Position numbers and translations under genes: made by a program. From assembly GCF_008297975.1 (NCBI RefSeq), contig NZ_VLNY01000002.1:496001-560000 (forward strand): a stretch of DNA of 64,000 bases, given 5' to 3'. Positions within the stretch are counted from its first letter, which is position 1, and each line of letters begins with the position of its first letter. A model generated the notes under the pieces. That model saw only the letters and a program-made list of their open reading frames with translations, searched no databases and had not been told where the DNA came from. Positions 47,001-54,968 of this stretch are shown here, piece by piece. This DNA is from Antrihabitans cavernicola. Its GTDB lineage: Bacteria; Actinomycetota; Actinomycetes; Mycobacteriales; Mycobacteriaceae.

Positions 47001-47809
47001 TTCCGACCGAAGAATTTTACCTGCGCAATCTGGGCGGGCAAGCGACCGTCGTGCGGGATGTCGACCTGCGCGGCAAAACGATGCGAACCCGCGCAGTGAT
47101 GCTGTCGAGCGATGCAGTGGGCGGGGCCATCCTGCACCGGGCCGGCTTCGAAGTGAGTGTCAACGGCGAGGTTTTCTACCACGGCGAGGGGATTTCGGGC
47201 TTCTTCTCCCCGGCGCTGCGCACCGGAAACGTCGGCTTGGACCGCGGCCAGGAAACGCTCCCGTGGCTCGACACCGCGCAGCTGCCGCCCGGCTCGGTCC
47301 AGGAGGTCGATGTGGCCGCATTGCGCGCCGGAGTCGGTTCGCTCGGCATCGGCACCGGCCGTCTCGATCTGCTCGACGGTCTCCGCGTAGTGCCCGGCGG
47401 CGGCCGTTACGGCGCGGGCTATCTGGCCGGATGGCGCATGACCGGTGCCCGAGATTGGTACTTCCCCTTGCACTTCTACGAAGACGAGGTGATGCCGGGT
47501 TCCTTGGGCATCGAGGCGGTGCTGTCGGGTCTGCGCGGATATGTCATGACCACCGGGATGGCCGATGCGATGGCGCGACCGCGGTTCGGGCATGCGTGCG
47601 GCGTGAGCATGGAGTGGACATATCGCGGCGAATGCGCGCCCGAGGAAGCCCGTCTCGACTTCGATGCGCACATCAAAGAGGTGCGACGCGAGCCTGGCCG
47701 ATTGCACGTGATCGGCGACGCGAGTGTCTGGCGAAACCGGCTGCGCATCTACGAGTGCAAGAACATCGCGATGGCGGTCTACGACGACGCAGAAGTTGGC
47801 CGGTCATGA
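41084..47809 (+). CDS. PUFA-synthase-like subunit KS-CLF-AT-DH-DH (PfaC type with PfaB-like AT)
   Basis: A 2241-residue protein. KS ~5-450: Cys207 in LDGACASVLYSTK, ECHATGTPLGDG, SNVGHLLSAAG. Chain-length factor ~465-930: the KS Cys is replaced (FTVAADSAGSAAAVE). AT ~1030-1390: Ser1133 in GYSLGEVSMLY, late YRYFVEVGPGGNCTRW. From ~1460 to the end come two double-hotdog FabA-like dehydratases with active His1735 (SHFVGDPVMPGTLVAEG) and His2130 (LHFYEDEVMPGSLGIEA). Canonical marine PfaC has no AT; here the PfaB function is inserted between CLF and DH, as in eukaryotic or myxobacterial-type synthases. ATG 41084 is preferred over TTG 41078. Its stop overlaps pfaD. Confidence 0.92.
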   Translation: MVRHNDRYAIVGISCLFPGAATPDEFWRNLDQGVDSRTDGSLKIFADGAPPERNSGRPHQIYCTRGGFIKDFDFDPSGYCLPATYLRALDPMFHWSVQVTRDALNDAGHHLNGRRFRGERTGLILGNAAFASTAAADRVAALWLSAVDSGLRQAGFDPGGSLVDGEPSIQDNPLPTAHNLWSGGMPARVAAAAVGISGPQFALDGACASVLYSTKLACDYLAVGRADMMLVGAVCGQDVRSMHLSFSDLHAYPKDGFSQPFDASSGGTLTGQGAGMMVIKRLSDAHRDGDRIHAVIESVELTNDGVGRHTLVPQRGGQVDAYRRAYAAAGLDPSAVQYVECHATGTPLGDGVELSGIHEFFGPSGVPLLGSVKSNVGHLLSAAGMPSMIKTILALRHGSIPPTPGIGTPLDAAGDRLVRERTPWPGRGVPRRAGVSSFGFGGTNAHLLLAEAAAHPSHPPSRPVALPRVAITGLGCHLGPFQSVDEFEQGVHHCRTGFRAMSDWIWRGLHHDLPDSPPAMEGGYVSEFSCDTLKSRIPPTDLDGYNDQRTLFIEVAEQALSDAGFRQPACGRREPRRVAVVVAAELNTVSHSYLARYEAESRLTRRVSELGLAGDAEAVAELIAAAQRGIADGWTTNAVLSFLGGTATKVSSLWNFTGPSFTVAADSAGSAAAVEAAALILLDETVDAVLVGAVDFPGNLADSLARQNLSAMGGEPGLGIGGTGGWRTGEGAAALVLTRAEEAERAYATIDAMEVHRAADSVDVPTDTSAVSAVARAVLQAAAVTPTEVDFVAMHSSGIPAQDAAELDGLAAVWTAPASGERSAALGAAAAYVGDTQLVSTLASVILTALNLYHCRIPATPGWQGPAERFGETLSNSAFYVPTDTRPWLRASKGSARRAVINGFGTAGTYVGLLMSSASVRGDVAEVEGPAVHGQMLIPVGGVDLEDLMRRTTRLRDGIDEGMSLRGLAEAVAPASGDRVRMVLCANTAEGVRRELEQAVGSVPEAFRAGEEWVTPGGSFATPDPIGADGKVALVFPGMLSAYPGVGADMFRVFPGLFAEAERAVDCPADLIKTDLLYSKTIRPDNADEQAAAAKTLLQDFNSVVDVSSSFAWLSARALRLIGLPVQGAVGYSLGEVSMLYALGVCEPSSHGPRERELAADVFHRRLSGPKLAVREAWQLSDEVADDLVWSSAVVFDDADKVKAAAAQYDRVFITQVNTATEVVIAGDPDQCAEFVAALGSSSLPAAVSHVVHCPIPDPVQLAASLYRKTRAVDDLELFSSSTYTAITDFDPKLIAANCAATLRQTIDFPRLLTSMSEQGYRYFVEVGPGGNCTRWIRETLAGSGFLAESVDRRREPAAAGFGRVLAKLVGHGLPIDLTPFLPAESTPCRRAPSVRRINRGGPPVADLVSEGARSVVERLSHSVPERIDETLITFQLRTLHDELPNPGPVVLDRADLVEFATGKLANVFGPEYKSIDNYPRRVRLPADPFLLTSRVTRIDADRGKFERSFIQSEYDVPHGAWYCVDGQVPYGIIAEAGQCALVLLSYLGIDDVGQGERIYRLLDGTLTAFGPAVREGQRLRYDITIDRFAQAGGATLVFSGYKCYADGELFFDSANGCAGFFTYEELAASKGLRERLEPRPTTGPNMYLKPLARTTRTSLGRDEIDLLIDGRFADVFGAAYEQTPDANRSLRLNGTKLRMVDEILHMDLTGGVNHRGTCTAVKRLDPAEWYFASHFVGDPVMPGTLVAEGCVQVLQAYALFSGLHLCLLDATFQPIKGLSTTTKVRGQVTPATREITYELSIVDMGLLPRPYVITDVLVCADGVPVAKLTDVGLEIREKPGTPYRPDDNGRVTRFLGRRGVDGAPAILSEMHLAHIARGDHRMLGEEFAVYQRMPHVPRLPSAEMGFVDRMMNINRDRGDLSPGAVIETEYDVAPDAWFLTENGNFVPNFALMEAALQTTVLAPYYLGSTLRFPTEEFYLRNLGGQATVVRDVDLRGKTMRTRAVMLSSDAVGGAILHRAGFEVSVNGEVFYHGEGISGFFSPALRTGNVGLDRGQETLPWLDTAQLPPGSVQEVDVAALRAGVGSLGIGTGRLDLLDGLRVVPGGGRYGAGYLAGWRMTGARDWYFPLHFYEDEVMPGSLGIEAVLSGLRGYVMTTGMADAMARPRFGHACGVSMEWTYRGECAPEEARLDFDAHIKEVRREPGRLHVIGDASVWRNRLRIYECKNIAMAVYDDAEVGRS

Positions 47810-49407
47810 CCGCGCCCGCCCGCTGGAGCGGGAACACAGTCCCGAGGTTCGATGCCGACGGCATTCGAGCCGAGCTCGAAAACTTGGATCAGCATTGCTA
47901 TCTAGTCAGTGACGGTGCGCGCACCGGCGCGGTCGCGGGCGGGCAGGTCGCGAGTGAGGGACCCTACGAGGTGCTGGCGCAGGCGTCGCCATCGGCGCCG
48001 GAGAGTCTGGGATCCAACGCGTTTCGTCGTGCACACGGTGTCCGCATGGCCTACATGGCGGGCTCGATGGCGAACGGAATCGCGTCGGTAGACCTCGTCG
48101 TGGCCCTGGCGCGCTCGGGCGGGCTGTCCTCGTTCGGGGCGGCGGGTCTCTCGATCGATCGGATATCGGCTGCGCTGGACCGGTTTTCGAGCGAGATTCC
48201 CGGTTTGCCGTTCGCGTGCAATCTGATCCATTCGCCCGCCGAGCCGAAGATGGAACGGGAGACCGTCGACCTGTACCTGCGCCGAGGGGTGCGGTGCGTG
48301 GAGGCCTCCGCGTTTCTGGATCTCACCCCTGAGATAGTGCGCTACAGCGTTTCCGGACTGCGTCGTGATCGAAGCGGCGGCATCCTCAACGAGCACCGGG
48401 TCATCGCCAAAATCTCGAGATCCGAGGTCGCCGAGAAGTTCATGCGCCCCGCGCCGTGGGCCGTGCTCGACGCATTGGTGGCCGACGGTCTTATCGAGCC
48501 CGAGCAGGCCGCGCTGGCCGCGGACATGCCCGTCGCCGGGGACATCACGGTCGAGGCGGATTCAGGCGGCCACACAGATCGCCGCCCGCTAGCGGTCGCC
48601 CTTCCGGCCCTGCTGCGACTGCGTAATTCGCTGGCAGCCACCCTCCGACCTATGGCCGGCCTGCGCATCGGCGCGGCCGGGGGCCTGGGCACCCCCGAGG
48701 CGCTGGCTGCGGCGTTCGCGATGGGGGCCGACTACGTCGTGACCGGCTCGGTGAACCAGTCGTGTGTCGAAGCGGGCACCTCCGCGCGGGTCAAGCAGCT
48801 GTTGTCGCGGGCGGGGGTTGCAGATTGCGCGATGGCACCCGCCGCCGACATGTTCGAGATCGGGGCCGAGGTCCAGGTCCTCAAGTCCGGGACCATGTAT
48901 CCCATGCGCGCGGCGCGGCTGAGGGAGTTCTACCGAACATACGACGGCCTGGAAGCGGTGTCCGAGAAGGACGTGCGCTGGCTGGAATCGGTATTCGGTC
49001 TGTCGGTCGACGCAGTCTGGGCCGAATGCTTGGCGTTCTTCAACCGGCGCGACCCGGAACAAATCCTGCGGGCGAAGCACGATCCGAAACGTCGGATGGC
49101 GCTCGTCTTCCGCTGGTACCTGGGGATGTCGGCGCAATGGGCGAGCAGCGGTGAGGTCGGCCGAGTCCGGGACTACCAGGTGTGGTGCGGCCCCGCGATG
49201 GGCGGATTCAACGACTGGGCCACAGGCAGCCATCTCGAGGATCCCGCCAACCGCTTCGCTGCGGAGATCGGACGGCAACTGATGACCGGGGCCGCCTACC
49301 ACCTGCGTATGACCCAACTACGGGCAGCGGGTGCTGCCCTCTCGGCGCGGATCGCCACCTTCGAACCCACGCCACGTACGGCGAATCACCACAGCGAGAG
49401 GGATTGA
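47806..49407 (+). CDS. pfaD: PfaD-like enoyl reductase
   Basis: A 533-residue FMN-dependent TIM-barrel reductase of the nitropropane-dioxygenase-like PfaD family, the trans-acting ER of PUFA synthases. Motifs: HGVRMAYMAGSMANGIASVD, SGGLSSFGAAGLSIDRI, ACNLIHSPAEPKMERETVDL, IGAAGGLGTPEALAAAFAMG, ADYVVTGSVNQSCVEAGTS, FEIGAEVQVLKSGTMYPMRA, and a C-terminal DYQVWCGPAMGGFNDWATGS. The ATG overlaps the previous stop (ATGA), so all three core subunits are coupled. Confidence 0.93.
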   Translation: MTAPARWSGNTVPRFDADGIRAELENLDQHCYLVSDGARTGAVAGGQVASEGPYEVLAQASPSAPESLGSNAFRRAHGVRMAYMAGSMANGIASVDLVVALARSGGLSSFGAAGLSIDRISAALDRFSSEIPGLPFACNLIHSPAEPKMERETVDLYLRRGVRCVEASAFLDLTPEIVRYSVSGLRRDRSGGILNEHRVIAKISRSEVAEKFMRPAPWAVLDALVADGLIEPEQAALAADMPVAGDITVEADSGGHTDRRPLAVALPALLRLRNSLAATLRPMAGLRIGAAGGLGTPEALAAAFAMGADYVVTGSVNQSCVEAGTSARVKQLLSRAGVADCAMAPAADMFEIGAEVQVLKSGTMYPMRAARLREFYRTYDGLEAVSEKDVRWLESVFGLSVDAVWAECLAFFNRRDPEQILRAKHDPKRRMALVFRWYLGMSAQWASSGEVGRVRDYQVWCGPAMGGFNDWATGSHLEDPANRFAAEIGRQLMTGAAYHLRMTQLRAAGAALSARIATFEPTPRTANHHSERD

Positions 49408-49410
49408 CCC

Positions 49411-49686
49411 ATGAACGACAAACTGACAGAGCCGAACTCGCACCAGGTCCTCACCGACGTGCGCGAACTGATCGCCAAACGGCTCGATATCGACGTCGCG
49501 CAGGTCGATGCGCAGACCCGGATGCTCGACCTGCCCGGCATCGACTCGCTCAAGCTGCTCAGCGGCCTGGTGGCGGTCGAGGACCACTTCGGGGTGACCC
49601 TCGACGAGCAGCAGGCGATGGCCGTCAGGACGGTGGGCGAGATCGCCGGACTGGTCAATACGGCAATCCGGAGCAGCGGGCGATGA
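49411..49686 (+). CDS. Free-standing acyl carrier protein
   Basis: A 91-residue ACP. The modification site is in LPGIDSLKLLSGLVAVEDHF (DSLKL), differing from the DSIKRV form of the synthase carriers, so it probably serves another step. It lies 3 bases after pfaD and overlaps the KAS III-like gene by 4 bases (ATGA), suggesting that the two gene products act together, for example carrying an acyl group to or from the synthase. No phosphopantetheinyl transferase is seen in the window. Confidence 0.88.
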   Translation: MNDKLTEPNSHQVLTDVRELIAKRLDIDVAQVDAQTRMLDLPGIDSLKLLSGLVAVEDHFGVTLDEQQAMAVRTVGEIAGLVNTAIRSSGR

Positions 49687-50687
49687 GCCCAGGCACCCGG
49701 GTCCGCGGCACGGCCGTCTATCTACCGGAAGACCGAAGCGCGACGAGCGCCGTCGAACGCGATATTATGGTAGCGAATCCGCGACTCGACATCCCGGAGG
49801 GGCTCGTCGAACGTCTTACCGGGGTGCGGTACTGCCATGTCGCACCAGCCGGGTGGGTCGCGTCCGATCTCGCCGCCGAAGCGGCGATGAAGTTGCTCGC
49901 CGAAACCGGTTGCGACGTAGACGATATCGAGCTGATCATGTTCGCCGCCGCCAGCGCCGATGTACTCGAGCCGGCGACCGCGCACATCGTCGCACAGCGA
50001 CTCGGAGCCTCCTGTCCGGTCTTCGACGTCAAGAACGCATGTCTGTCCATGCTCAACGCCATCGAGGTCGGCGACGCGCTGATCGGCAGCGGCCGCTACG
50101 CGCGAATTCTGCTGACCTGCGGCGAGATCCCCTCGCGGCTGCGGCGACGCGACTTCGACAGTCTCGAGGACTACGTGGAGAACGCCCCCGCCATCACGAT
50201 GTCCGATATAGGCGCGGCGATGCTATTGGAGGCCGGTCCGGTGAATCAGGTGCTCGGGCACCGATTCGCCGCACACTCGTCCGCCTGGGACGCCGCGGTG
50301 ACACCCATGGTCGACGAGGACGACGGCAGCCTGCGAGTGCTGAGCTTTCGGGTACGCCCGATGCAGCTGATGCGTGCGATGCAGACGATGAAGTTCACCG
50401 TGATCGAGCAATTTCTCGCCGACCACGGCCTGACGATGGACGACTTCGCCCTCGTTTGCGTGAGTCAGACGTCGGTCCCACACCTGCGACAGGTCGGCGA
50501 CGATCTCTCCATCCCGCCCGAGAAGCTGATCGTCACCGTCGACGAGTATGGCAGCGCGAATGCCGCCGGTATTCCATTGCAATTGGTGCGCGCCGCTGAA
50601 ACCGGCCAAATTCGGCCGGGCGACCTCGTCGCATTGATCGGTATCGGCAGCGGGATCAGTACCGGAATCGTCGTCCTCAGATGGTAA
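49683..50687 (+). CDS. KAS III-like protein lacking catalytic His/Asn
   Basis: A 334-residue thiolase-fold protein related to FabH. The nucleophile Cys120 is kept in FDVKNACLSMLNAI. The FabH HQAN position reads CVSQTSVPHL, so His is replaced by Gln, and the Asn position reads DEYGSANAAGIPLQL (Asn to Ser). The C-terminal GDLVALIGIGSGISTG is intact. Loss of His and Asn argues against normal decarboxylative condensation; acyl transfer from an ACP, as in CerJ-type or other O-acylating KAS III proteins, is more likely. It is coupled to the free ACP gene. Confidence 0.8.
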   Translation: MSPGTRVRGTAVYLPEDRSATSAVERDIMVANPRLDIPEGLVERLTGVRYCHVAPAGWVASDLAAEAAMKLLAETGCDVDDIELIMFAAASADVLEPATAHIVAQRLGASCPVFDVKNACLSMLNAIEVGDALIGSGRYARILLTCGEIPSRLRRRDFDSLEDYVENAPAITMSDIGAAMLLEAGPVNQVLGHRFAAHSSAWDAAVTPMVDEDDGSLRVLSFRVRPMQLMRAMQTMKFTVIEQFLADHGLTMDDFALVCVSQTSVPHLRQVGDDLSIPPEKLIVTVDEYGSANAAGIPLQLVRAAETGQIRPGDLVALIGIGSGISTGIVVLRW

Positions 50688-50718
50688 TCAATCGACGGCA
50701 CGGATCAGGACAACGGGA

Positions 50719-51594
50719 GTGAAAATGACAGCAATGGTGAAATCTGGCTACAGTGGTGCATCAAACACGGCAATCAGCCACCACTACGACATTTCGAATG
50801 ATTTCTACGAATTGTGGCTCGACGAGAATGTCGTGTACTCCTGTGCGCTGTGGGGGGAGGGCGACACACTTGAGTCGGCGCAGTTGCGCAAACTCGACTA
50901 TTTCGTCGAGCAGACCCAAAGTGCGAATGCTCGACGCGTCCTCGATGTGGGCTGCGGTTGGGGTTCGATGCTCCATCGCCTGGTCAGCGCGCATAACGTG
51001 TCGGAGGTCGTCGGCCTAACGCTGAGCGAGGAGCAGGTCGACAAGGTCCAGTCGCTGAATATTCCGGGATGCGAAGTGCGGCTGGAGAATTGGCACGATC
51101 ACCAGCCGACGGGGCGCTACGACGCGATCATCTCGCTCGGCGCGTTCGAACACTTCGCACGGCGCGGGCTCACCCGCGAGCAGAAGGTGGCCGGCTACCG
51201 CACCTTCTTCGAGAAGTGCCGCTCCTGGCTCGAGCCGGGCGGCCGCCTCGGACTCCAGACCCTGGTCCGCGGAAATATCATCAAGTTCGACCGCCAATAT
51301 ATCCGCGATATGGAATTCGTGGCCGAACATATCTACCCCGACACCGAGACGCCCTACGTGTCCGAGATCATCGAAGCAAGTGAGAAGATTTTCGACACGG
51401 TCGCCGTGCGAATTGACCCGCATCATTACGAACGAACGATCCAGGAATGGCGTCGACGTCTGGTCGATAACCGGGACCGGGCGGTTGAAATCAGCGGCCG
51501 GCAAACCTACGACAATTACTTGCGCTACCTCGATACCTGTGAACACTCGTTCAAGTATCGGTTCGCAAGCCTGTTCCGATTCACATTCGAATAA
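50719..51594 (+). CDS. Cyclopropane-fatty-acid-synthase family methyltransferase (1)
   Basis: A 291-residue SAM-dependent enzyme. The family N terminus is SHHYDISNDFYELWLDEN, SAM motif I is [16 protein letters not shown], then GLTLSEEQVDKVQS, and the catalytic-region Glu is in SLGAFEHFARRG. This resembles CFA synthase and mycolic-acid-modifying enzymes (CmaA/MmaA), which add methyl or methylene to double bonds of acyl chains. As part of the cluster it probably acts on a double bond of the synthase product. GTG 50719 or ATG 50725 could be the start. A second paralogue is at 54099. Confidence 0.88.
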   Translation: MKMTAMVKSGYSGASNTAISHHYDISNDFYELWLDENVVYSCALWGEGDTLESAQLRKLDYFVEQTQSANARRVLDVGCGWGSMLHRLVSAHNVSEVVGLTLSEEQVDKVQSLNIPGCEVRLENWHDHQPTGRYDAIISLGAFEHFARRGLTREQKVAGYRTFFEKCRSWLEPGGRLGLQTLVRGNIIKFDRQYIRDMEFVAEHIYPDTETPYVSEIIEASEKIFDTVAVRIDPHHYERTIQEWRRRLVDNRDRAVEISGRQTYDNYLRYLDTCEHSFKYRFASLFRFTFE

Positions 51595-51620
51595 GCGGAC
51601 AACCGGCAAGGGGAAGTTCA

Positions 51621-52736
51621 ATGTCAAATAAGAAGCTGGTCGAGGATCTACATCTGTGCGAGTCGGACATCGAGTCGCTGGGCGCCGAGTTGACGGCGAT
51701 CTACGAACGGGTGCGCGCCGATCTCGGAGAGAAGGACGCTCAGTACATCTACGGCATGATCCGGCTGCAGCGCACCCTTGAGGTCGTCAGCCGGTTGGCG
51801 CTGGTCCTGGCCGCCTCCCGCAATCGATGGGGGTGGTTCATCAGCGCCTCGGCGCTGGGGGCTGCCAAGATCCTGGAGAACATGGAGGTCGGACACAACA
51901 TCCTGCACGGGCAATGGGATTGGATGAACGACCCGGAGGTCAGCTCGGCCACCTACGAGTGGGACTTCGACGATCCATCGGAACTCTGGAAGCAATCGCA
52001 CAATCTGGTCCACCACAAGTACACGAACATCATGGGCGTGGACGAAGACTTCGGGTTCGGACTGTTGCGGCTCACTCCGGAACGCAACTGGAAGCCGATC
52101 CACCTCGGCAATCTGCCCTTCAATCTGTTCTTCACGCTGATCTTCGCGACCGGCGTGGCGTTCAGAAATCTGCAACTGGTCGCAATCAATCGCGGCCGAG
52201 ATGTCGACGACACCTTTCAGGGCAAGCTGAACACGGTGCAGCGCAAGATTATCAAGCTGTACGCCAAGGACTACGTGCTCTACCCGGCGCTGGCCAGCCG
52301 CGGCTCCTTCAAGGGTTGGCGGCGTGCCGCCTCGGCGGTGCTCGCCGCGAACATCGCCCGCAATTCCTGGGTGTACTCGCTGCAGATGGGCAATCACTGG
52401 CCGGCAAGCGTGGTGAAATTCCGGAAATCGGATATCGAGGACGAAACACGGTCCGAATGGTACGTGCGGCAGATAGTCGGCAGCGCGAACTTTCATTCGG
52501 GCACGTTCTTCAGAATATTCTCCGGTCATTTGACGCATCAGATCGAGCACCATCTCTTTCCCGATCTGCCGAGCAGCAGGTATGCCGAGATCGCTCCGGA
52601 GGTTCAGGAACTGTGCCAGAAGTACGACATCCCGTACACCATCGATTCCTTCCCGCGGCAGTGGCTCCGCGTCTGGGGTCTGCTCGCGAAAATGTCATTG
52701 CCGCCGGCCATCGCTCCGCAGTCGATCAATAGGTAG
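51621..52736 (+). CDS. Membrane fatty acid desaturase
   Basis: A 371-residue di-iron desaturase. The three histidine boxes are GHNILHGQWDWM (His92 onward), HNLVHHKYTN (His127 onward) and HLTHQIEHHLFPDLPSSRY (His303-311). Hydrophobic segments lie around 65-100 and 170-200. The layout matches soluble-ferredoxin-fed acyl desaturases such as mycobacterial DesA3 and front-end-type enzymes. It likely adds a double bond to the acyl product, and the downstream ferredoxin-reductase gene (54965) is a natural electron partner, as DesA3 pairs with Rv3230c. Confidence 0.92.
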   Translation: MSNKKLVEDLHLCESDIESLGAELTAIYERVRADLGEKDAQYIYGMIRLQRTLEVVSRLALVLAASRNRWGWFISASALGAAKILENMEVGHNILHGQWDWMNDPEVSSATYEWDFDDPSELWKQSHNLVHHKYTNIMGVDEDFGFGLLRLTPERNWKPIHLGNLPFNLFFTLIFATGVAFRNLQLVAINRGRDVDDTFQGKLNTVQRKIIKLYAKDYVLYPALASRGSFKGWRRAASAVLAANIARNSWVYSLQMGNHWPASVVKFRKSDIEDETRSEWYVRQIVGSANFHSGTFFRIFSGHLTHQIEHHLFPDLPSSRYAEIAPEVQELCQKYDIPYTIDSFPRQWLRVWGLLAKMSLPPAIAPQSINR

Positions 52737-52744
52737 GTCTCGTC

Positions 52745-54097
52745 GTGGACAAAACTCAGGCAGACGTCTTCCCCGGCCCGTGGTGGCCCGCGTTGGCGCA
52801 GACTATATTGCTATACAGCCGCGCCTGGTGGATCGGCGGAGAATCCCTGCGCCACAAGTACGGAGAGGTATTCCGATTGCGGCTGGTCAACCCCGGTCCG
52901 AAATCGGCGAAGACCGGACTCGTCGTCGCGGACCCCGAAGAGATGCGGTCTGTTCTGACCGGGTCCCCGCAGATCTACGAGGCGGGCAAGAGCCATGCGC
53001 TGCGGCCCATCTGGGGAAAGCACTCGGTGCTCTCTGTGGATGGGGAGGCGCATGCCCGGCTGCGGCGACTGTTGATGCCGTCCTTCTCCGGAGCGGCGCT
53101 GCGCGGCTACGCGACGATGTTCGAGACCCTCGCCGAGGCGGATGCCAAGAATTGGCCTCTCGACACGCCGACCACCGCGCTGGAGAACACCCAGCGAATT
53201 ACGCTGGAGATAATCCTGCGCACCGTCTTCGGAGTTTCGGATGAGGAGCGTTCCGCGGTACTGCGGCCTCTGACCGCCAGAATCGGAACGCTCGGGGTCG
53301 GGGAGATCCTCTGGCTGACCGTTCCTACCCTGAAAAAGTTCCGGGTCGGGCTGGAGTACCGCCAGGCGCTGATTCGGCTCCGCGAGATCATGGATCGCGA
53401 GATCGTCCAGCGCCGAACGGATCCCGATCTCCACGGGCGCGCAGACGTGCTTTCGAGAATGCTGGCCGTCGACATGGACGGCGACAGGCTGACCGATGCC
53501 GAGGTCCGCGACCAACTGGTCTCGCTCGTCACGGTGGGTCAGGAGTCCACAGCGAAGGCGCTAGCGTGGTGCTTGCTTCACCTGGCCTACAACCCCGATG
53601 TCCAGCGGAAGGCGCAGGCCGCCGCGGACGCCGGGGATCTAGGCTATCTCACCGCAGTCTTCAAGGAGAGTTTGCGTCTGCACGCCGTCGTCGCATTCGC
53701 GGCGCGGCGGGTGGCGGAACCGGTGAAGGTCGCCGGGCGCGAGGTTCCGGCGGGCACCGTGGTGCTCCCGTTCTTGAGCGCGCCGCACCGAGACGGACGC
53801 TACTTTCCGGAACCGACCGAGTTTCGTCCCGAACGATTTCTCGGTGAGTCCGACGATCAGCTCCGCAAGTGGCAGCCCTTCGGCGGCGGTGTCCGGCGCT
53901 GCCTGGGCGCCGGATTCTCCCTGGCCGAGTCTCCGATCATTCTGCGTTCGGTATTGACGCGTTACGACATCGCGCCGAGCCGTCCGGTCATGGAAGGCCC
54001 CAGCCGATTGCCCAATATTGTGGTCGGTCCGCGGTATGGCGGTCAGATTCGGCTGACCGAACGTCCGTCGACGGCGTCCGACCTCGAGGTGGGGTGA
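52745..54097 (+). CDS. Cytochrome P450 (cluster, 1)
   Basis: A 450-residue P450 with GTG start. I-helix LVSLVTVGQESTAKALAWC carries Gln-Glu-Ser-Thr in place of the usual Ala-Gly-x-Asp/Glu-Thr-Thr. ExxR is ESLR, then AARRVAEPVKVAGREVPAGT, PERFL and the heme loop FGGGVRRCLGAGFSLAE. The sequence type (GEAHARLRRLLMPSFSGAAL) resembles class-I actinobacterial P450s acting on lipids. It lies between desaturase and second methyltransferase, so oxidation of the acyl chain is likely. It starts 9 bases after the desaturase. Confidence 0.9.
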   Translation: MDKTQADVFPGPWWPALAQTILLYSRAWWIGGESLRHKYGEVFRLRLVNPGPKSAKTGLVVADPEEMRSVLTGSPQIYEAGKSHALRPIWGKHSVLSVDGEAHARLRRLLMPSFSGAALRGYATMFETLAEADAKNWPLDTPTTALENTQRITLEIILRTVFGVSDEERSAVLRPLTARIGTLGVGEILWLTVPTLKKFRVGLEYRQALIRLREIMDREIVQRRTDPDLHGRADVLSRMLAVDMDGDRLTDAEVRDQLVSLVTVGQESTAKALAWCLLHLAYNPDVQRKAQAAADAGDLGYLTAVFKESLRLHAVVAFAARRVAEPVKVAGREVPAGTVVLPFLSAPHRDGRYFPEPTEFRPERFLGESDDQLRKWQPFGGGVRRCLGAGFSLAESPIILRSVLTRYDIAPSRPVMEGPSRLPNIVVGPRYGGQIRLTERPSTASDLEVG

Positions 54098-54098
54098 T

Positions 54099-54968
54099 AT
54101 GTCGGACTTAAAGCCCTTCTATTCAGACGTCCAGTCTCACTACGATTTGTCCGACGATTTCTTCGCCCTGTTCCTGGACCCGTCCATGACCTACAGCTGC
54201 GCATATTTTCAGCGGGAGGACATGACGCTAGAGGAAGCGCAGCTGGCCAAGATCGATCTGGCACTCGGGAAGCTGAACCTGGCGCCGGGGATGACACTGC
54301 TCGATGTCGGCTGCGGGTGGGGCTCGACGATCAAGCGAGCTCTCCAAAAATACGACGTCAATGTCATAGGTCTGACACTAAGCAGGAACCAGTACGACCG
54401 CGTGAACCCGGAACTGGCCGCCCTGCCGAATCCGACCGGCCGGACCGCCGAGGTCCGGCTGCAGGGCTGGGAGGAGTTCGACGGCCCCGTCGACCGGATC
54501 GTGAGTATCGGTGCCTTCGAGCACTTCCGGAAGGAGCGCCACACCGCGTTCCTGGAGAAGACGTATCGGCTGTTGCCCCCGGCTGGTCGGATGCTGCTGC
54601 ATACGATCGTGCTCTACAACGATCAGGACCTCGCGGCGATGGGGATTTCTCCGTCCTTCGAGCGCTTGCTCTTCGGACTGTTTGTCTCGCAGGAGATCTT
54701 CCCTGGTGGTCAACTGCCCGACCCCCGAAAGATTCGCGACCTCGGCCCTGCGGCCGGATATGTCCTGGAGCGCGAGCAAGCCCTCCAGCTACATTACGCA
54801 CGCACGCTCGATTTGTGGGCCGATGCCCTGCAGTCGCGGCAGTCGCGGGCCCTGGCCGTGGGCGGCCGGACGGTCTACGAACGGTACCTCAAGTATCTCA
54901 CCGGATGTGCGGACAGCTTTCGCGAAGGTGCCATCGACGTCATTCAGTTCACCCTCGTGAAGGAGTGA
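54099..54968 (+). CDS. Cyclopropane-fatty-acid-synthase family methyltransferase (2)
   Basis: A 289-residue paralogue of the enzyme at 50719 but clearly diverged. It shows [43 protein letters not shown] motif [28 protein letters not shown] and [12 protein letters not shown]. The motifs are closer to mycolate-modifying MmaA/CmaA enzymes. With two such enzymes, two sites or two chemistries (cyclopropanation and methyl branching) are possible. The ATG follows the P450 stop by one base, and the stop overlaps the reductase start. Confidence 0.9.
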   Translation: MSDLKPFYSDVQSHYDLSDDFFALFLDPSMTYSCAYFQREDMTLEEAQLAKIDLALGKLNLAPGMTLLDVGCGWGSTIKRALQKYDVNVIGLTLSRNQYDRVNPELAALPNPTGRTAEVRLQGWEEFDGPVDRIVSIGAFEHFRKERHTAFLEKTYRLLPPAGRMLLHTIVLYNDQDLAAMGISPSFERLLFGLFVSQEIFPGGQLPDPRKIRDLGPAAGYVLEREQALQLHYARTLDLWADALQSRQSRALAVGGRTVYERYLKYLTGCADSFREGAIDVIQFTLVKE

